NCBI GenBank assembly: GCA_031002005.1
Contig: CM061919.1
Span: 171,537,121-171,601,120 of the forward strand
Direction of reading: 5' to 3'
Length of the DNA stretch: 64,000 nucleotides
From: Vandiemenella viatica
Taxonomy: Eukaryota; Arthropoda; Insecta; Orthoptera; Morabidae
The notes beneath the pieces are model-generated. The model was not told where the DNA came from, did no database searches, and saw only the letters and a list, made by a program, of their open reading frames with translations. Numbering within the stretch: the first letter of the stretch is position 1; each line of letters starts with the position of its first letter. Positions 1-11,755 of this stretch are shown in pieces. The position numbers and the translations under genes are program-made.

Positions 1-120
1 TTTTGCAGAAAGCCCTGTTTCTTTGTGCTTGCAGACGGTCAAGAAATTGTGAAAAATTGTGAATTTCCACCAAAGAATGGATACACTGGAGCTACGATGC
101 AATGGTATATGTTACACTAG
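1..120 (+). CDS. possible 3' end of a plus-strand coding exon
   Basis: Frame 1 is open from the first base of the window to a TAG at 118-120, giving about 39 residues that include PCFFVLADGQEIVKNCEF. A polypyrimidine stretch ending in tgcag at 30-35 could instead be an acceptor site within it. AATAAA motifs follow at 374-379 and 460-465, as expected of a 3' untranslated region. I do not recognise the protein. It is short, so chance openness is quite possible, and it could be the tail of a transposon gene that starts outside the window. Confidence 0.25.
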   Translation, partial: FCRKPCFFVLADGQEIVKNCEFPPKNGYTGATMQWYMLH

Positions 121-756
121 ATGCAGAGGTTCCTTTTCAGAAATCCATCTGGGAATCCATAGCTTTGTACTTGTAGAGTTTTGTTTTGATGAGCACTCTG
201 AATTGCAAGTACTTTAAGATCTCATGAACCATTTTACCTTCTGTGTTAAGTTTCAGGGACTATACAGTCTATAGGTGATGTAAAATTGTTTTGATGTGTG
301 CATATTAACATTTTAAAATGTCATTTTCTTTAAATTAATTCTGAATAAGAACCGACAGTATCATATTTGAAAGAATAAAATCTATTCATCATATGAATAC
401 TGCCAGCACTAACACTAAATCCTCTTCTTTATACGTCTTTTTCTTGTCAGGTGCAGTAAAATAAATGTACTTAATATATGAATTACAGGTTGAGCTGATA
501 GACACAACCATTATACCTGCGACTGTTAACTAGACATTTCATTAATATAATTAGAATACAATGCAATAAAATAATCAACAAAATTTATAAACTTGTTTCA
601 GGGAGCCTTGAACTTCCAAGGTGCATTATATTTTCAAAATTAATCGTTTTCTGGAGAATTAGGTATTTTCTGCAGTGGAATGTATACAGACAAAATAAAA
701 GTACGTAGCAAAGAAATTTCCTTTACAAAAATAAATGTCACTATCTAGTATATCTA
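121..756. other. non-coding, AT-rich, no gene seen
   Basis: No exon-like open block, no terminal repeats and no protein similarity that I can recognise. It contains the two AATAAA motifs mentioned for the preceding entry. Confidence 0.5.
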
Positions 757-2179
757 CACAGACGGAAAAAAAAATCCCAACACCAAGAAAGACTTGTGTT
801 AGATAAACGAAATTTGGTAGGCGTGTTTATACATCTGAAAGATGACATCGATTCAAATTTCGCGCTTCGCGCATAAGTGTGGCGCTAGTAGCGCTACTCA
901 GAGCTTGCAAATCAGGTTTGCTTTAAATACGCGCTGTAAAGTTTGTGAACGTTATTTACCGCTGAGATTTGACATAGTGAGTTGATGTTAGCCAAGAATG
1001 CCTTTAAGAAGACGAAGAAGCCATTATCAACAGCTCACCGAGTTTGAACGAGGTCGTGTAATAGGGCTACGAGAAGGTGGATTTTCTTTTCGCGATATTG
1101 CAGAAAGACTTGGCCGGAATGTATCCACTGTGCATGATTGTTGGGTGCAGTGGTCAAGGGATGGTACTGCCTCAAGAAGACCGGGTTCCGGGAGGCCACG
1201 TGGCACTACTGAGAGGGAAGACCGCCGTATTCGGCGTACAGCTGTGGCGCATCGTACTGCGTCTGCGGCAGAAATTCGAGCTGCAGTTGGTACCACAGTG
1301 ACACAACGAACTGTTAGAAACTGTTCAAGGACAGCTCCGAGCCAGGCGCCCTGTAGCGTGCATTCCACTGACTACAAGCCATCGCCGTTTGCGACTCCAG
1401 TGGTGTCAAGCCAGAGCTCATTGGAAGACGGAGTGGAGATCTGTTGTGTTTTCTGATGAAAGCAGGTTCTGCCTTGGTGCCAGTGATGGCCGAGTGTTGG
1501 TCAGAAGGAGGCCAGGGGAACGCCTGCAACCAAACTGTCTGCGGCCTAGACACACTGGACCTACACCTGGAGTCATGGTCTGGGGAGCAATTTCCTATGA
1601 CAGCAGGAGCACTCTTGTGGTTATACCAAACACACTGACTGCAAATTTGTACGTCAGTCTGGTAATTCAACCTGTAGTGCTGCCATTCATGAACAGCATT
1701 CAAGGGGGAGTTTTTCAACAGGATAACGCTCGCCCTCATACCGCTGTTGTCTCGCAACGTGCTCTACAGAGTGTCGACATGTTACCTTGGCCTGCGAGAT
1801 CACCAGATCTGTCTCCAATTGAACACGTATGGGATATCATTGGACGACAACTCCAGCATCATCCACAGCCAGCACTGACCGTCCCAGTATTGACAGCACA
1901 AGTACAACAAGCATGGAACTCCATACCACAAAGTGACATTCGAAACCTGTATGACACAATGCATTCACGTTTGCAGGCTTGCATTCAAAATTCTGGAGGT
2001 TACACCGGCTATTAATTTAACAGTATTTCACATTTGAAATGCATTTTCTTGAGCTTAAATTAACCTGTGATCTTGAAAATTTAATCAATTAAACATGTTA
2101 ACTTGACAAATGCATTGTCCAAATTTCATTACTCTACAATAATTTTTTCTTGGTGTTGGGATTTTTTTTTCCGTCTGTG
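757..2179 (+). mobile_element. Tc1-like DNA transposon, full length
   Basis: The element is bounded by 34-bp terminal inverted repeats at 757-790 and 2146-2179, which are identical when one is reverse complemented, including a run of nine A/T. It is flanked by the TA target duplication at 755-756 and 2180-2181. Length is 1423 bp, in the usual Tc1 range. It encodes one transposase gene in plus orientation. The identical termini suggest a fairly recent insertion, although the gene is frame-shifted. It is inserted next to the minus-strand exon at 2386-2504, in the presumed intron. Confidence 0.93.
998..2015 (+). pseudogene. Tc1-like transposase, one frame change
   Basis: DDE transposase of the Tc1/mariner superfamily that cuts and reinserts the surrounding element. 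The first 110 residues (998 to about 1322) hold the paired helix-turn-helix DNA-binding region, with the basic GSGRPRG-type linker. The catalytic part follows in another frame (about 1323-2015): FSDESRF with the first Asp, QQDNARPHTA with the second, and SPDLSPIEHVWD with the Glu. The frame change lies near 1322, consistent with loss of 2 or 5 bases or gain of 1. Combined length is close to the family norm of about 340 residues. By direct codon count 32 residues separate the second Asp from the Glu, where classical Tc1 has 34. No other stop occurs. Confidence 0.9.
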
Positions 2180-2385
2180 TATGTAAAACATTCTGTACAG
2201 CATGATGGCAAGTAGTCAAATATGGATGACTAGTATAATAATACCAGAAGTAGCTTCAAATGAGTGTATGATGAAAATTACTGCTTAACAGTTATGTAAA
2301 TTACAATTCATTTTTAGATTTATTCTCAAAATTTCATTACTGTCTAATATCTTCAGAGGTACTAAGGAGATAAATAGAAACTTAC
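2180..2385. other. short intronic spacer
   Basis: AT-rich sequence between the Tc1-like element and the minus-strand exon. On the minus strand it starts with the donor gtaagtttc directly after the exon. Confidence 0.4.
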
Positions 2386-2504
2386 CACTTTTCTTGACAG
2401 TTACTAACAGCATTTATGGCAGAAGTAATGGACTCATCCACTATTCCAGACAACTTCTGATATGGCATCATTTTCCTCTTCAGTGATGAAGTGATTATAC
2501 CTCT
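2386..2504 (-). CDS. putative exon D of a minus-strand split gene
   Basis: On the minus strand a T-rich tract ends in tgtgttacag, then 119 nt stay open in phase 0, then the donor AAGTG|gtaagt follows. The encoded part is about 39 residues and contains SSLKRKMMPYQKLSGIVDES, then a stretch ending NCQEK. The exon enters in phase 0 and leaves two bases over, which matches the phase-0 exit of exon C at 27013-27068. The other two frames contain stops. No family recognised; the KRK motif and polar content would suit a nuclear protein, which is inference. A following exon, if there is one, is not visible in the 2.3 kb to the left. Confidence 0.6.
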
Positions 2505-2721
2505 CTGTAACACAAATATCAGCTATAAAATATCATTAATTTATTGTCAAAATCTGGCATGCTGTAGTTTCGAGGGTAGCCTTTAATTGATCTAAAGTAT
2601 GTAACAAGTTAGCTATTTCTAGAAAACATAGCAGTGAAATACAAGATTACAATAATTTAATAAGATCATAAATTTTACATCAACCAATCGGGCCAAAATA
2701 TATATAATTGATAAAATTGCA
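2505..2721. other. spacer between exon D and LINE 3' end
   Basis: AT-rich, nothing recognised. Confidence 0.4.
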
Positions 2722-5349
2722 ATGGAGCTCCTGCTTCGGGGGCAATCATCCTACAGACACCCATTTCACCTTTCCTCTTCCAACTTACTTTTGCCCCCTA
2801 CTAATTTTTACTTTAAATTCACCAGTGTTTCCGGTAAAGTATTCATTATTTCTCTTGGCAATTTATTCCAGTCCCTCACACCCTTTCCTACAAAAGAAAA
2901 TTTCCCCGCACCCTTATGCCTAAAATCAAGCTCCAGCTTGTGGTCATGGTCCACCTTACCCTTCCAAGCACCTCTCTTAATTTTACCACCAATATCTTTC
3001 CATGCTTCATTACCAGTATAGGCTTTGTACACTCCCAAGATTCTCTTCACCCTCCTTCTCTTCTTCAATGAATCCCACTCCAGCTTCTTTATCATGTTAG
3101 TTACCGATTGTGTTCTGCGGTAATTTCCAAAGACAAATCTGGCAGCCCTCCTCTGCACCCCCTCCAACTCCTGTATTTGATACCCAGAATGTGGATCCCA
3201 AACTACACCAACACATTCCAGCAATGGTCTGACCAAAGTTTTGTACCCCAATTCCTTTACATCTCTAGTGCATCCCCTCATCACTCTTTCCAACAGGTGA
3301 AGGATTTTGAACCCTTTCTGTACTACCTTTACAATGTGTCCTGCCCAGTTAAATTTGCTATCAAATGTTATGCCACGGTATTTACATTTCGAGTCTTCAA
3401 TAAGTAGCTCCTTCCCCACTTTATAATCATAATCAACCGTCAGCTTTTTATCTGTGTGCCTAATAAGCTGGCTATTCTTTGCATTTATCTTCAACCGATA
3501 TTGACTCATCCAGCTGGTTATCCTAACCAGATCACCCTGCAGCTGTTTACAGTCTTCTATTGTTTTGATCCTTTTACACAACATTATGTCATCTGCAAAC
3601 AATCTAACCTCTGACAGAACCTTTAACACAATCATTCATTAGAATAACTAATAACAATCGTCCCAATACACTACCCTGTGGGACTCACATGTTCACTCCT
3701 ACTTCTTAAGATACTGCATTTCCTACCCTAAAAGGGCGCTAATGACCTCGCTGTCGACATGCCCTAAAGCCTCAAAAACAACAACAACAACAACCTACCC
3801 TAACTTTTTGCTTTCTACCTTTTAGGAATTCTTAAATCCAGCAAATCGCCTTTTTATCAACTCCAATAGCTTTTACCTTATTTATCACCATTTTATGGCT
3901 CACTCTGTCAAAGGCCTTTGAAAGATCTAGTGCTACGTTATCAACTTGACCTCCCCATCCATTTCAATATCTTGCATATAGACTAACTGAGAATGACATG
4001 AATATCCTTGTCTAAAGCCATGTTGCCGACTTGAAAAGCACTTACTTTCCTTACAGACACTTCTAATATGGTTGCATATTAATCTCTCCATTAATTTATC
4101 TATCACTGATCTCAAGCTGATTGGCCTATAGTTTTCAACTCTGTTTGTCACTCCTCCTTTATGGACCGGTATTACTATCGCATTTTCCAGTCCTGAAATA
4201 AACAAAAAGTAACCAGACTAAATTTAAATAATGTTTCAAGGTAAGATACAATGTCCCATTCTACTATCTTTAAGATATCTGTAGCAATATTATCAAAACC
4301 AGCCCCTTTATGTTTTTTAGATTCCTTAGTTCCTTCATGATATCTTCATATTTAATTTCAAATTTTCTAATCTGCTCGTGCGGATGGGCTCATTTTCAGA
4401 TATAACCCCTGAATTTTTGTCCCTAATGGTTTCACTGAACCAGTTACTTAATAACTTGGCCTTTTTCAAGTCCTCAGTTACTTCTTCTCCATCATTATCT
4501 ATAATTGTCTCAATGCCTTCTCTTCCACTCAGTTTCCTGATATAGCTATAGAAATTTCTTGATGCATCAGTCATAGGTATACCTGCACCAATAATATTCT
4601 TCATTAACTCATCCTTAGCCACTTTCTTTGACATTAATAATTTCTTGGTTAGTTTTTTCACGACTTCCTTACTGCCTTGCTGTTTCTTAATTCTGTTATG
4701 CTCTCGTCTCACCAATCTCTTTAACCTCCTCACCTCCCAGTTATAGTATGAAGGTTCTGTTCATACCTCAATTCTCTGTTTTGGAATAAACATTTCTTTG
4801 CACTTTTTTATTTCCTTGAACTCTTCACACTTTGTCTCCACTGTACTTGTGCCATTCTTCCATTTAATAAAATTAACCGTGAAATATCTTCTCAGATCCA
4901 AGATTTGTGCCTTTTTATAATTGTATCTATATCCCCCTTCAATTCTGGCCACTGGTTAACTGAATCCTCTTATATCCATCACAACTGCATTATGATCACT
5001 TATTCCTTCAGTTACTTGACACCCAATTAGGTTATCATCCGGCATTATTAAGAAAATATCCAACATGTTTGGTCCCCTTGTTTTGTGCTCAACAACCTGT
5101 GTAAATCCTACTTCCCTTATTAAGGTATTTGCAAATATCTGTTCCTTTGTATATCTTATTTCACACCCATTTGACACCTGGTAAGTTCAAATTCCCACCA
5201 ATAATAACCATTCTATTTTCACTTCCAAATGCTGAATAGGAATTTAGATTCTTAAGGTTGGGTTGTTTGGTAAAGTACACATGGATGAAAATGGGAAGCA
5301 TTTTTGACAGAAGGAAGCACCTTTTAGGGAAGGAATGAAAGGAACACAT
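2722..5349 (-). mobile_element. CR1/Jockey-type LINE, degenerate, family A
   Basis: Read on the minus strand, the order is that of a non-LTR retrotransposon: end of an APE-type endonuclease at about 5349-4956 (a GGNLN motif, then GISDHNAVVMDIR), a basic linker (KRLVRREHNRIKKQ), reverse transcriptase blocks at 4205-3930 (NYRPISL, MERLICNHIR, HGFRQGYSCHSQL) and 3635-2808 (LFADDIML, the RT metal site; SQYRLKINAKNSQL), and a C-terminal region with GVRDWNKLPREIMN. The 3' end reads gctccattgcaatt. The copy is 5'-truncated and broken by several stops and frame changes, and a small SINE tail interrupts it at 3732-3793. At least five further copies or fragments of this family lie in the window. Confidence 0.85.
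3732..3793 (+). repeat. 5'-truncated SINE tail inserted in the LINE
   Basis: A 62-bp piece containing gacctcgctg, as in the 3' part of the SINEs further right, and ending in an (AAC)n tract. It is flanked on both sides by CCTACCCTAA (3722-3731 and 3794-3803), a perfect 10-bp target duplication. The piece was therefore retroposed into the LINE and is not a leftover of it. Confidence 0.75.
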
Positions 5350-5414
5350 TTAATTGAAGGAAGATAGAAAGTCACACTAACAACTAAGGGTTTGGTAAAT
5401 GAATCAGGAGAAAA

Positions 5415-5600
5415 CTGGGTGAGTCTGGCAATTCAGTGGTTAAGATGCTTACTCTCAGAGTTCAGGATCTTGGGTTAAAATCACAGTGGGGCAATGAATT
5501 TTCAGGAATTCTGGTAGATCTTATGAGCAATGCCAGGACATTTTAAGGTTTGTATCCCTTGTTAGACTGTGGGTTCAGTCACAACAAAGGTGAAAATAAG
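5415..5600 (+). repeat. possible tRNA-derived SINE, diverged
   Basis: Contains tggcaattcagtggttaag, like a pol III A box with a small insertion, and about 50 bases later gggttaaaatc, like a degenerate B box. No tail or target duplication identified. It could also be a chance match or an old tRNA pseudogene. Confidence 0.3.
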
Positions 5601-6068
5601 TGCAGAGAAGAATTACCATTTGAGCTTGCACTACATTATTAAAATTGAGTAAAATTTGGCACTTTAGTTAGTATTTGATGGGACAGGGTGGGAGTTATGG
5701 TGTGAGTAGCAGGTCAGGACAATAAAGACTTATTTTAAATTAGGTTTAGGAGGCAAATGCATGAAGTTAGTACTTGGAAAAGCACTCTTCATCCGAGAAG
5801 AAGGTCTGCGTTAGATGATTAGTCTATAACGTTGGCAAATATGGTGTGGAAGGGATAGCATACTAGGACAGACAGGGATATTTGGCTATACAACATAGGA
5901 GACATGAAGGCATCATCAAATAACTATCGCACCCGTGACCTGCAGTCCTGTTTAATCATAAGCAAAAGTTTCTGGTTGCCAACAAAGAGAAGAATTGGCT
6001 TACAGTGAGCTCGTGTCTTTAGGCTCGAGAAAAATAACTCATACACACTTAATGTTAACATATATATA
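5600..6068. other. no gene seen
   Basis: AT-rich sequence between a SINE-like piece and the fold-back element; no open blocks and no recognised repeat. Confidence 0.4.
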
Positions 6069-6317
6069 AATTAGGATAGTAAAAATGGCCACAACTTACC
6101 TTTAGATAATAGATTAGGGTGTGAACACACAGAAAAGAAAAAACACATGATATAGTAATATAGTCAACAGGAGAATACTCACCCACCATAACATTCTCCT
6201 GTTGACAAAGGTCTAGACCCGAAAAATACTATATTTGTATGTTTTTGTCTTTTCTGTGTTTTCACATCCCACATCCATCATCTAAAGATAAGTGGTGGCT
6301 CATTTCACTATCCTAAT
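6069..6317. mobile_element. fold-back (long inverted repeat) element
   Basis: The two halves are imperfect reverse complements over roughly 110 bp each, starting aaattaggatagt and ending actatcctaattt, with a short unpaired centre around 6177-6195 (acccaccataac). The arms include aacttacctttagat at the left and atctaaagataagtgg at the right. No coding capacity. It belongs with the related inverted-repeat elements at 29740-29867, 32713-32925 and 32964-33105, which share ttaggatag and (g)gtaagtggtgg motifs. Confidence 0.8.
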
Positions 6318-8071
6318 TTGTAATTTATTTTGCTACTTAGCACCTCTCATTTCATTGTTTAATACATAACTTGTAACACCTACCTTGCAGAAAGGAAAAA
6401 TTTGCAATGGTCTTGTGTCCCCAGCAACGCTAATCTACAAAACACCAATAAAACTTTTCTAACGAACTTACACGATGTTAACAAAATATAAAATAATTGT
6501 CGCACTTTCCATTAATATTTTACTGCATCTCTGCTTTAATTTCTATGCTATTAAACAATTAAAATCTTCATCTTGATTAATCTTACGATAACTGAGCCTT
6601 ATGCTAATCAAAATACACATTTCTCTAACATTCATTAAAATAAAGATTTACAAAATGGATGCAACCTATTGCCTATTAAGTCATGAGATCCTTGTACTGG
6701 GTTCTGGATTAACCGTGTTAGCATTAGGGGCTACTGTATGTCCTTGGTGTTTTTTAAGGAAAAGAAAAAAAAGTCTTCCTGATTGTTTATATATATTTCT
6801 AAGAATAGGATTTATAGTCTTATAACTTTTAGTTCCGATACATTTGGATGATTAAAAATCGCTATTCTGACACTATCTTTAATGCAACATTCACCTGCAT
6901 GATGCCACAAATATTTAAAACATTCTCTACAGCACCAACAATATTTGATAAATGCAGATAATTATAATCAAAGCATTCAATGCCATACATAACAAATACT
7001 AGAATTTTTAGCCACTGAGAAATCATTGAATTTCAGTTATTTAAACTGTTCATGACTGAGCAGCAACAATTCCTTCTCTGCTTGCAAAAAAAGACAATGA
7101 TCGGTTTAACATAATTTTGGCAAAGGCAGTATTTTATACGAGTTAAACTCATAATTTTCTGTGACAGGAATGTTTAAGATTTCACATGATAAATGTCGAG
7201 ACATAAATGTCGGTATTAAATATTCTAAAAAGTAAATAGCCATCTTCTTCAGAAAAGGAATAGGATTTTTTTTATATTTTTATTTTAGGTGTGGTACCAT
7301 CTCTGCTTAGTTCCAGTTCTTATCAGTTTGAATAGGATTCACTTTTAGAACTTTCTCCTACTATTTTCATTCAGGTCAGGTTATATTATATCAACTGTTT
7401 AATTGATAAAAGGAATTCCAAAGTGACTCTTTTGATAATAATAAAATTAAGGACTACTTATAAATAAATGCTTGTCACTTAAAATAATGTAATATACTTT
7501 AAATTAGCATTATGTATGTGTATCGATCACATGTTGTTAAGAGCATGTGTGTTATAAAGTTGTAATTGTATAACTGACACCGGTGATACAAAAGTTCAAG
7601 TCATTAACTGTAACTGTTGTTGCAATGTGATAACCTGATACCTATTAAAGTGTATGGATGGTTTCTAAATTGGTAACCAATCTGCTTGTATTATTTCACT
7701 GGAAGAGATAACAGCTAAAAAAGGTGAATTGAAAAGAATGTCACTCGATATATTCTTCAAAATTGTTGAATTTAAACTGGTATCAGATCACAACAGCATT
7801 TTGTAGAATTTTAAATAAGGTCTCAAGATTGTACAGAAGATTGCAGGCTATTCTTAGAACAAAACCTACACCAATGTAAAACATTCACTCTTCTAATATT
7901 AATTAAATTCCAAGCTCATTACAGTCCACTTCAATGAATTAGTCCATCCTAGGTCACGCAGTCTTGCCTCCACCCCCTGCCTGCACTACCCCCTTTACCC
8001 TCAGTTGAGCCGGCAGTGTTGTCAAATGTTCTTCCACTGCAAGTCGGTTCGTAATTTTTGCTGCCGTCGGT
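6318..8071. other. 1.75 kb without a recognised feature
   Basis: AT-rich. A 74-codon open frame at 6601-6825 has no support beyond length, with no splice context and no family match. A GC-richer patch at about 7950-8060 precedes the transposase pseudogene and may be the 5' part of that element. Confidence 0.4.
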
Positions 8072-9477
8072 TTGTTTCACTACTTTAAAGGTTATTATTT
8101 TGTCTTTATGATGAGTGATGTTGTAGAACGGAATCCTACATGCAGTGCATTACCGAAAGGAAGTAAAATCGGTGTTCGTGCAGGCCGTCGAGATATTAGA
8201 AAGCAAAGTAAAGTTGTTGTGGCAAATGTTTTCAAGTATTTTAGCAACCTTTCCCACAACGAAGAGCCAGGAGAAACATTAACTTTGCTCAAGTGCAAGC
8301 ATTGAAAACGGAGGCTTGTGGCATTTTGAAGAAGTTTAAGTTTGGCAGAAACTGAAGATATGAGCCCTGTTTTTGAATCACCAAGAAAGAAGTATAGGCA
8401 GGAACACAAATGCACTGAACTGGATGATTTTAATAAAGAAGTAGTGCACAGGAATGTTTTAGAGTACTACAACAGAGGAGAATACCCAACAGCTATGAAA
8501 ATATGGTCCGATCTCTGCCTTAAAATCAGATATTCAGACTCAGAGAGCTCCGTTCTTCATCTTCTGAAAAGACTGGGTTTTAAATTTAGGAAATTAAACG
8601 ACGGACGAAATTTTTTAATGGAACAATATTGCGGCTCCAAGAGCAAAGTTTTTGCGAACAATGAACTCATTGTGTCCAAAGGACACTAGGCCAATTGTTT
8701 ACTTATACGGGACTTACATTAACCAAAATCATATGAACAAATGTATTTGGCATGATTCGAGAGGTGACAGAGGTCTTAAAGTTCCTACTGGCCGAGGAAG
8801 TCGACTTGTTACTGTACATGCTGGTTCTACACATAAAGGTTTCAGACCAGGAGCCAAACTTGTGTTTCGTGGGGCAAAAAGTTCGTCTGTATCGGATTAC
8901 CATACAGAAATGAACGGTGAGGTTTTTAAGAGGTGGTTTTGCGACATGTGTCGCTCGCTGGAAGAAGGGTGCATTATCGTCATGGACAATGCCAGTTATC
9001 ATTCCATTCAAACAGACAAACCACCATCTTGAAACTGGCATAAGGGAGATATTATTGAAACTCTACTTAAGAACAGTGTTAAATTTTTTCTGCATGAAAC
9101 TAGGGATGAGCTTTTATGTAAAGAACAAATTCGAAATGCCAAGAAGGTATTCGAATTGGATCAATTGGCAAATGAAATGGGACATCAAACAGTTTGCCTG
9201 TCAGTATAATCCAATCGAACTCATCTGGGCACAAGTAAAATGGGATGTCGCTAAGAACACGACCTTCAAACTTGCCGATGTTGAACGACTTACACATGAA
9301 GCTTTAGACAGCATTACTCAAGAAGATTGGGCAAATTGTGTAAGACATTAGGAAAGATTACAAGAAACTGATTATGTTAAACAGTGCGTGAGAGACACAC
9401 AAATGGATCAGTTTGTGATACAGCTGGGTGAAAGCAGCGACAGTGAGCTACAGTCCAATGAATCCGAAGATGAATAA
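8072..9477 (+). pseudogene. IS630-like DDE_3 transposase pseudogene
   Basis: Several frames together resemble an IS630/Tc1-related transposase with a DDE_3 endonuclease domain. An N-terminal helix-turn-helix region (8072-8340) is followed by 8342-8640, then the catalytic part: RPIVYLYGTYINQNHMNKC (about 8690-8750), GLKVPTGRGSRL, DYHTEMNGEVFKRWF, CIIVMDNASYHS with the second Asp, and NPIELIWAQVK with the Glu (about 9210-9240). The C terminus is acidic (SNESEDE) with TAA at 9475-9477. Family members usually have a YLDET-type motif at the first catalytic Asp; here it reads YLYGT, so that residue seems lost. Frame changes lie near 8270, 8310-8340, 8600 and 9210, and stops at about 9030 and 9349. 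No clear terminal repeats found. Confidence 0.75.
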
Positions 9478-10299
9478 GTTACGGAGAGGATAATGGCTCA
9501 CAGCTCTGAAAATAAGCCAGTTTGTAAGATTTTCAATCATTTCTTTAGAAATTTTATTGAAAGCAGACATTGTGTTGCCTTTATGTTTATTAAGGTGACA
9601 AGATTTTACAGGAAACCATTTTTATGTGTATTTTGTCATGTAATTCTCTGTTACGATAATAATTTTTACACGAGCCTCAATTTAATATTTTTTGAAGGTA
9701 CGGTAACTACAAGTATGTCGTTCGTCGTAATTGACAAAGTGACGGCCAGTGTTGGACGCGAGCACTTCGCGATAACATTCGTGCAGATAAATTATTAAAC
9801 AAACCAGAAGGATTCGTTTAAAGATGCTGTTGTTTTTTGTAAAATTAATTTCAATATTTTCTCACAAACTTTCTCGCTGGAACTTATTACGTGAATAAAC
9901 AGAATGGAAGTTAGTCAGCGACAACTTTTTCAATTACACAAATGGGACAAACAAGTGATTCGTATTACTTTTAATTTTTTTAAATACCATTCTTTGCTAT
10001 ATAATGAATATAATATATTCTGTGTTAATCTGTTAACTTGTAACGCGTAATTTTTTCAGCTATTTTTTATCATTGGTTTAGCTTTTTCGGTTGGTTGAAG
10101 TGAAGAAAGTAATTTTATTCGTTCATGGGAACTAGTTTTCATTTTTTTTTTTTTTTTAAATTGTCATGTAAATATTTCGAGTTAAAAAACACATCACCTT
10201 GTTCCACAAATTCAGTATTATTTTTTAGAATTATTCAGCACATATTACTGGAAGTTGATTTTCCTGAGGATTTGCAACATTTAATTTAATTTTTTTTAA
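9478..10299. other. no gene seen
   Basis: AT-rich with long T runs (for example 10143-10158). Part may belong to the 3' end of the preceding transposon, but no inverted terminal repeat was found. Confidence 0.4.
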
Positions 10300-10490
10300 A
10301 TTGCAATGGAGCACAGGATCCGGTGGAAATTTCCCTACACACCCATCTTCCCCCTATCCTGCACCTACTTACATTTGCCCTCTTTAATTTTATCTTTAAA
10401 TTCTTTCAAAGTTTTCGGTAAATTATTCATCATTTCTCTTGGTAACTCATTCCAATCCCTGACACCCTTACCTAAAAAAGAGAATCTTGT
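10300..10490 (-). mobile_element. LINE family A, 3' end fragment
   Basis: Reverse complement of the family A 3' end: it starts on the plus strand with attgcaatggagc, as the copy at 2722 does, and then encodes on the minus strand the C-terminal region around VRDWNELPREM. Severely 5'-truncated. Confidence 0.7.
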
Positions 10491-10899
10491 ATGGAGACGC
10501 AATGACCTTCGCAGGTCTATTTTCATGCCGGCTACTATAGTAAGCTTAAGGAGTTCAACATACAGAGATGATTCTTAAGTTCCAATTGGTTGTCACAAAT
10601 TTTTATCAGCAGACATTATTATTAATTTTAATTGTAATGGAGCTATTTTTCACTTTACCAAAATTTTCTAAGTTCCAAGAGATACAAGATGAGAATTTTT
10701 TCAATAGCCTAAGATCCAGCTGCATTATTTCTATATCCTTTTATTTGATTTAAATGCAATTTTTATGTATAATTATTAGTAGCAGTATACAATTCTGGCG
10801 TATTGCCTGTCAAAATGTGGCCACAGGTATTTTAAATTATATTTTCAATTTCAGATACCCTGTTTTAGCCTGTAAAGGTCCAAATATTATTATGGGTGT

Positions 10900-11755
10900 G
10901 AGTATAAATGTTGTAAGATTGATTCATGAACATTTGAGAGAACTGCTCCACTTAAACACACAGCAGTAGCAGCATCAGGCGCTGAGTAGCAAATTCCATA
11001 CACATGTCGTGGAGCATTTCCCTAGCTAGCGTAAGTGACTTGATAGTATTTAAAGGGAGACACCATATTGCCTCACTCTCTGCAGTTCAGTTGACAAACG
11101 GACTGACATGATGTAGCAAGGTAATAATTGCGAGTCGGTCTGCTGCCGCATGGCAGTTAGACATAGTCTGTTCTAGTCTTCTTGTAGTATTAGTATTTCA
11201 TTCTGTTCTGTAGCTCGTCTGTCTTAAGTACCAGAATTATTATGCATTCCTAAATTCATAGTTTAACTTATAACTTGAGTCTCTTGCATCACTGTTTTAT
11301 AATGTTCACGTCGGGTTTTAATTCGTTATTCACAGTCTTAACAGTTATCATTGTTTCCAAGTCATGCCATATTTAAATCATTATCTCATGTCTGAAGAAG
11401 ACTTAGTTTCATTATTGTCAGTACCATATTGGTAAAGCTGGGAGCTACTGCGCGTGTGATTCCCCCCATCATAACTTAGTTGGAAATGCAGACGCATATA
11501 TTATGTTTCGGCATCTAATGAATAAATACTCTTATTCAATCCATTCTGTTAGTGTTCCCAAATCATTTATCAGTCGTTAGAGTAAGTTACCCAGTTGTTT
11601 CAGGTATAATGTATATGATGTGAGAAATATTTCCCAAAGGTAAGAAGCATATAATTTTATCTTTTGCAAAGAGTAATGTTATCCTTCATTGATTACTAAA
11701 TAATGCAGTTGGTGAATCTGCTTCACTAAACCCGCTTGGTGTCAGACTGACAATT
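10900..11755 (+). other. LTR-like segment with promoter and poly(A) signals
   Basis: A TATA-like tatttaaaggg at about 11048 is followed about 35 bases on by gcagttcagttg, similar to an arthropod initiator. An AATAAA at about 11521 lies in a context typical of a retrotransposon R-U5 region, and ttggtgtcaga at 11747 could be a primer-binding start. I could not fix TG...CA ends or a target duplication, so this is only a candidate solo LTR; an unrelated promoter is possible. Confidence 0.3.

Noticed and set aside
600..680. Minus-strand exon after a decent acceptor at about 675
   Set aside because: It would create a stop at the junction with exon D and shows no long open frame.
9100..9297. Minus-strand frames overlapping the DDE_3 pseudogene (also at 8703 and 8095)
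   Set aside because: They are shadows of the plus-strand coding text, which carries the recognisable motifs.
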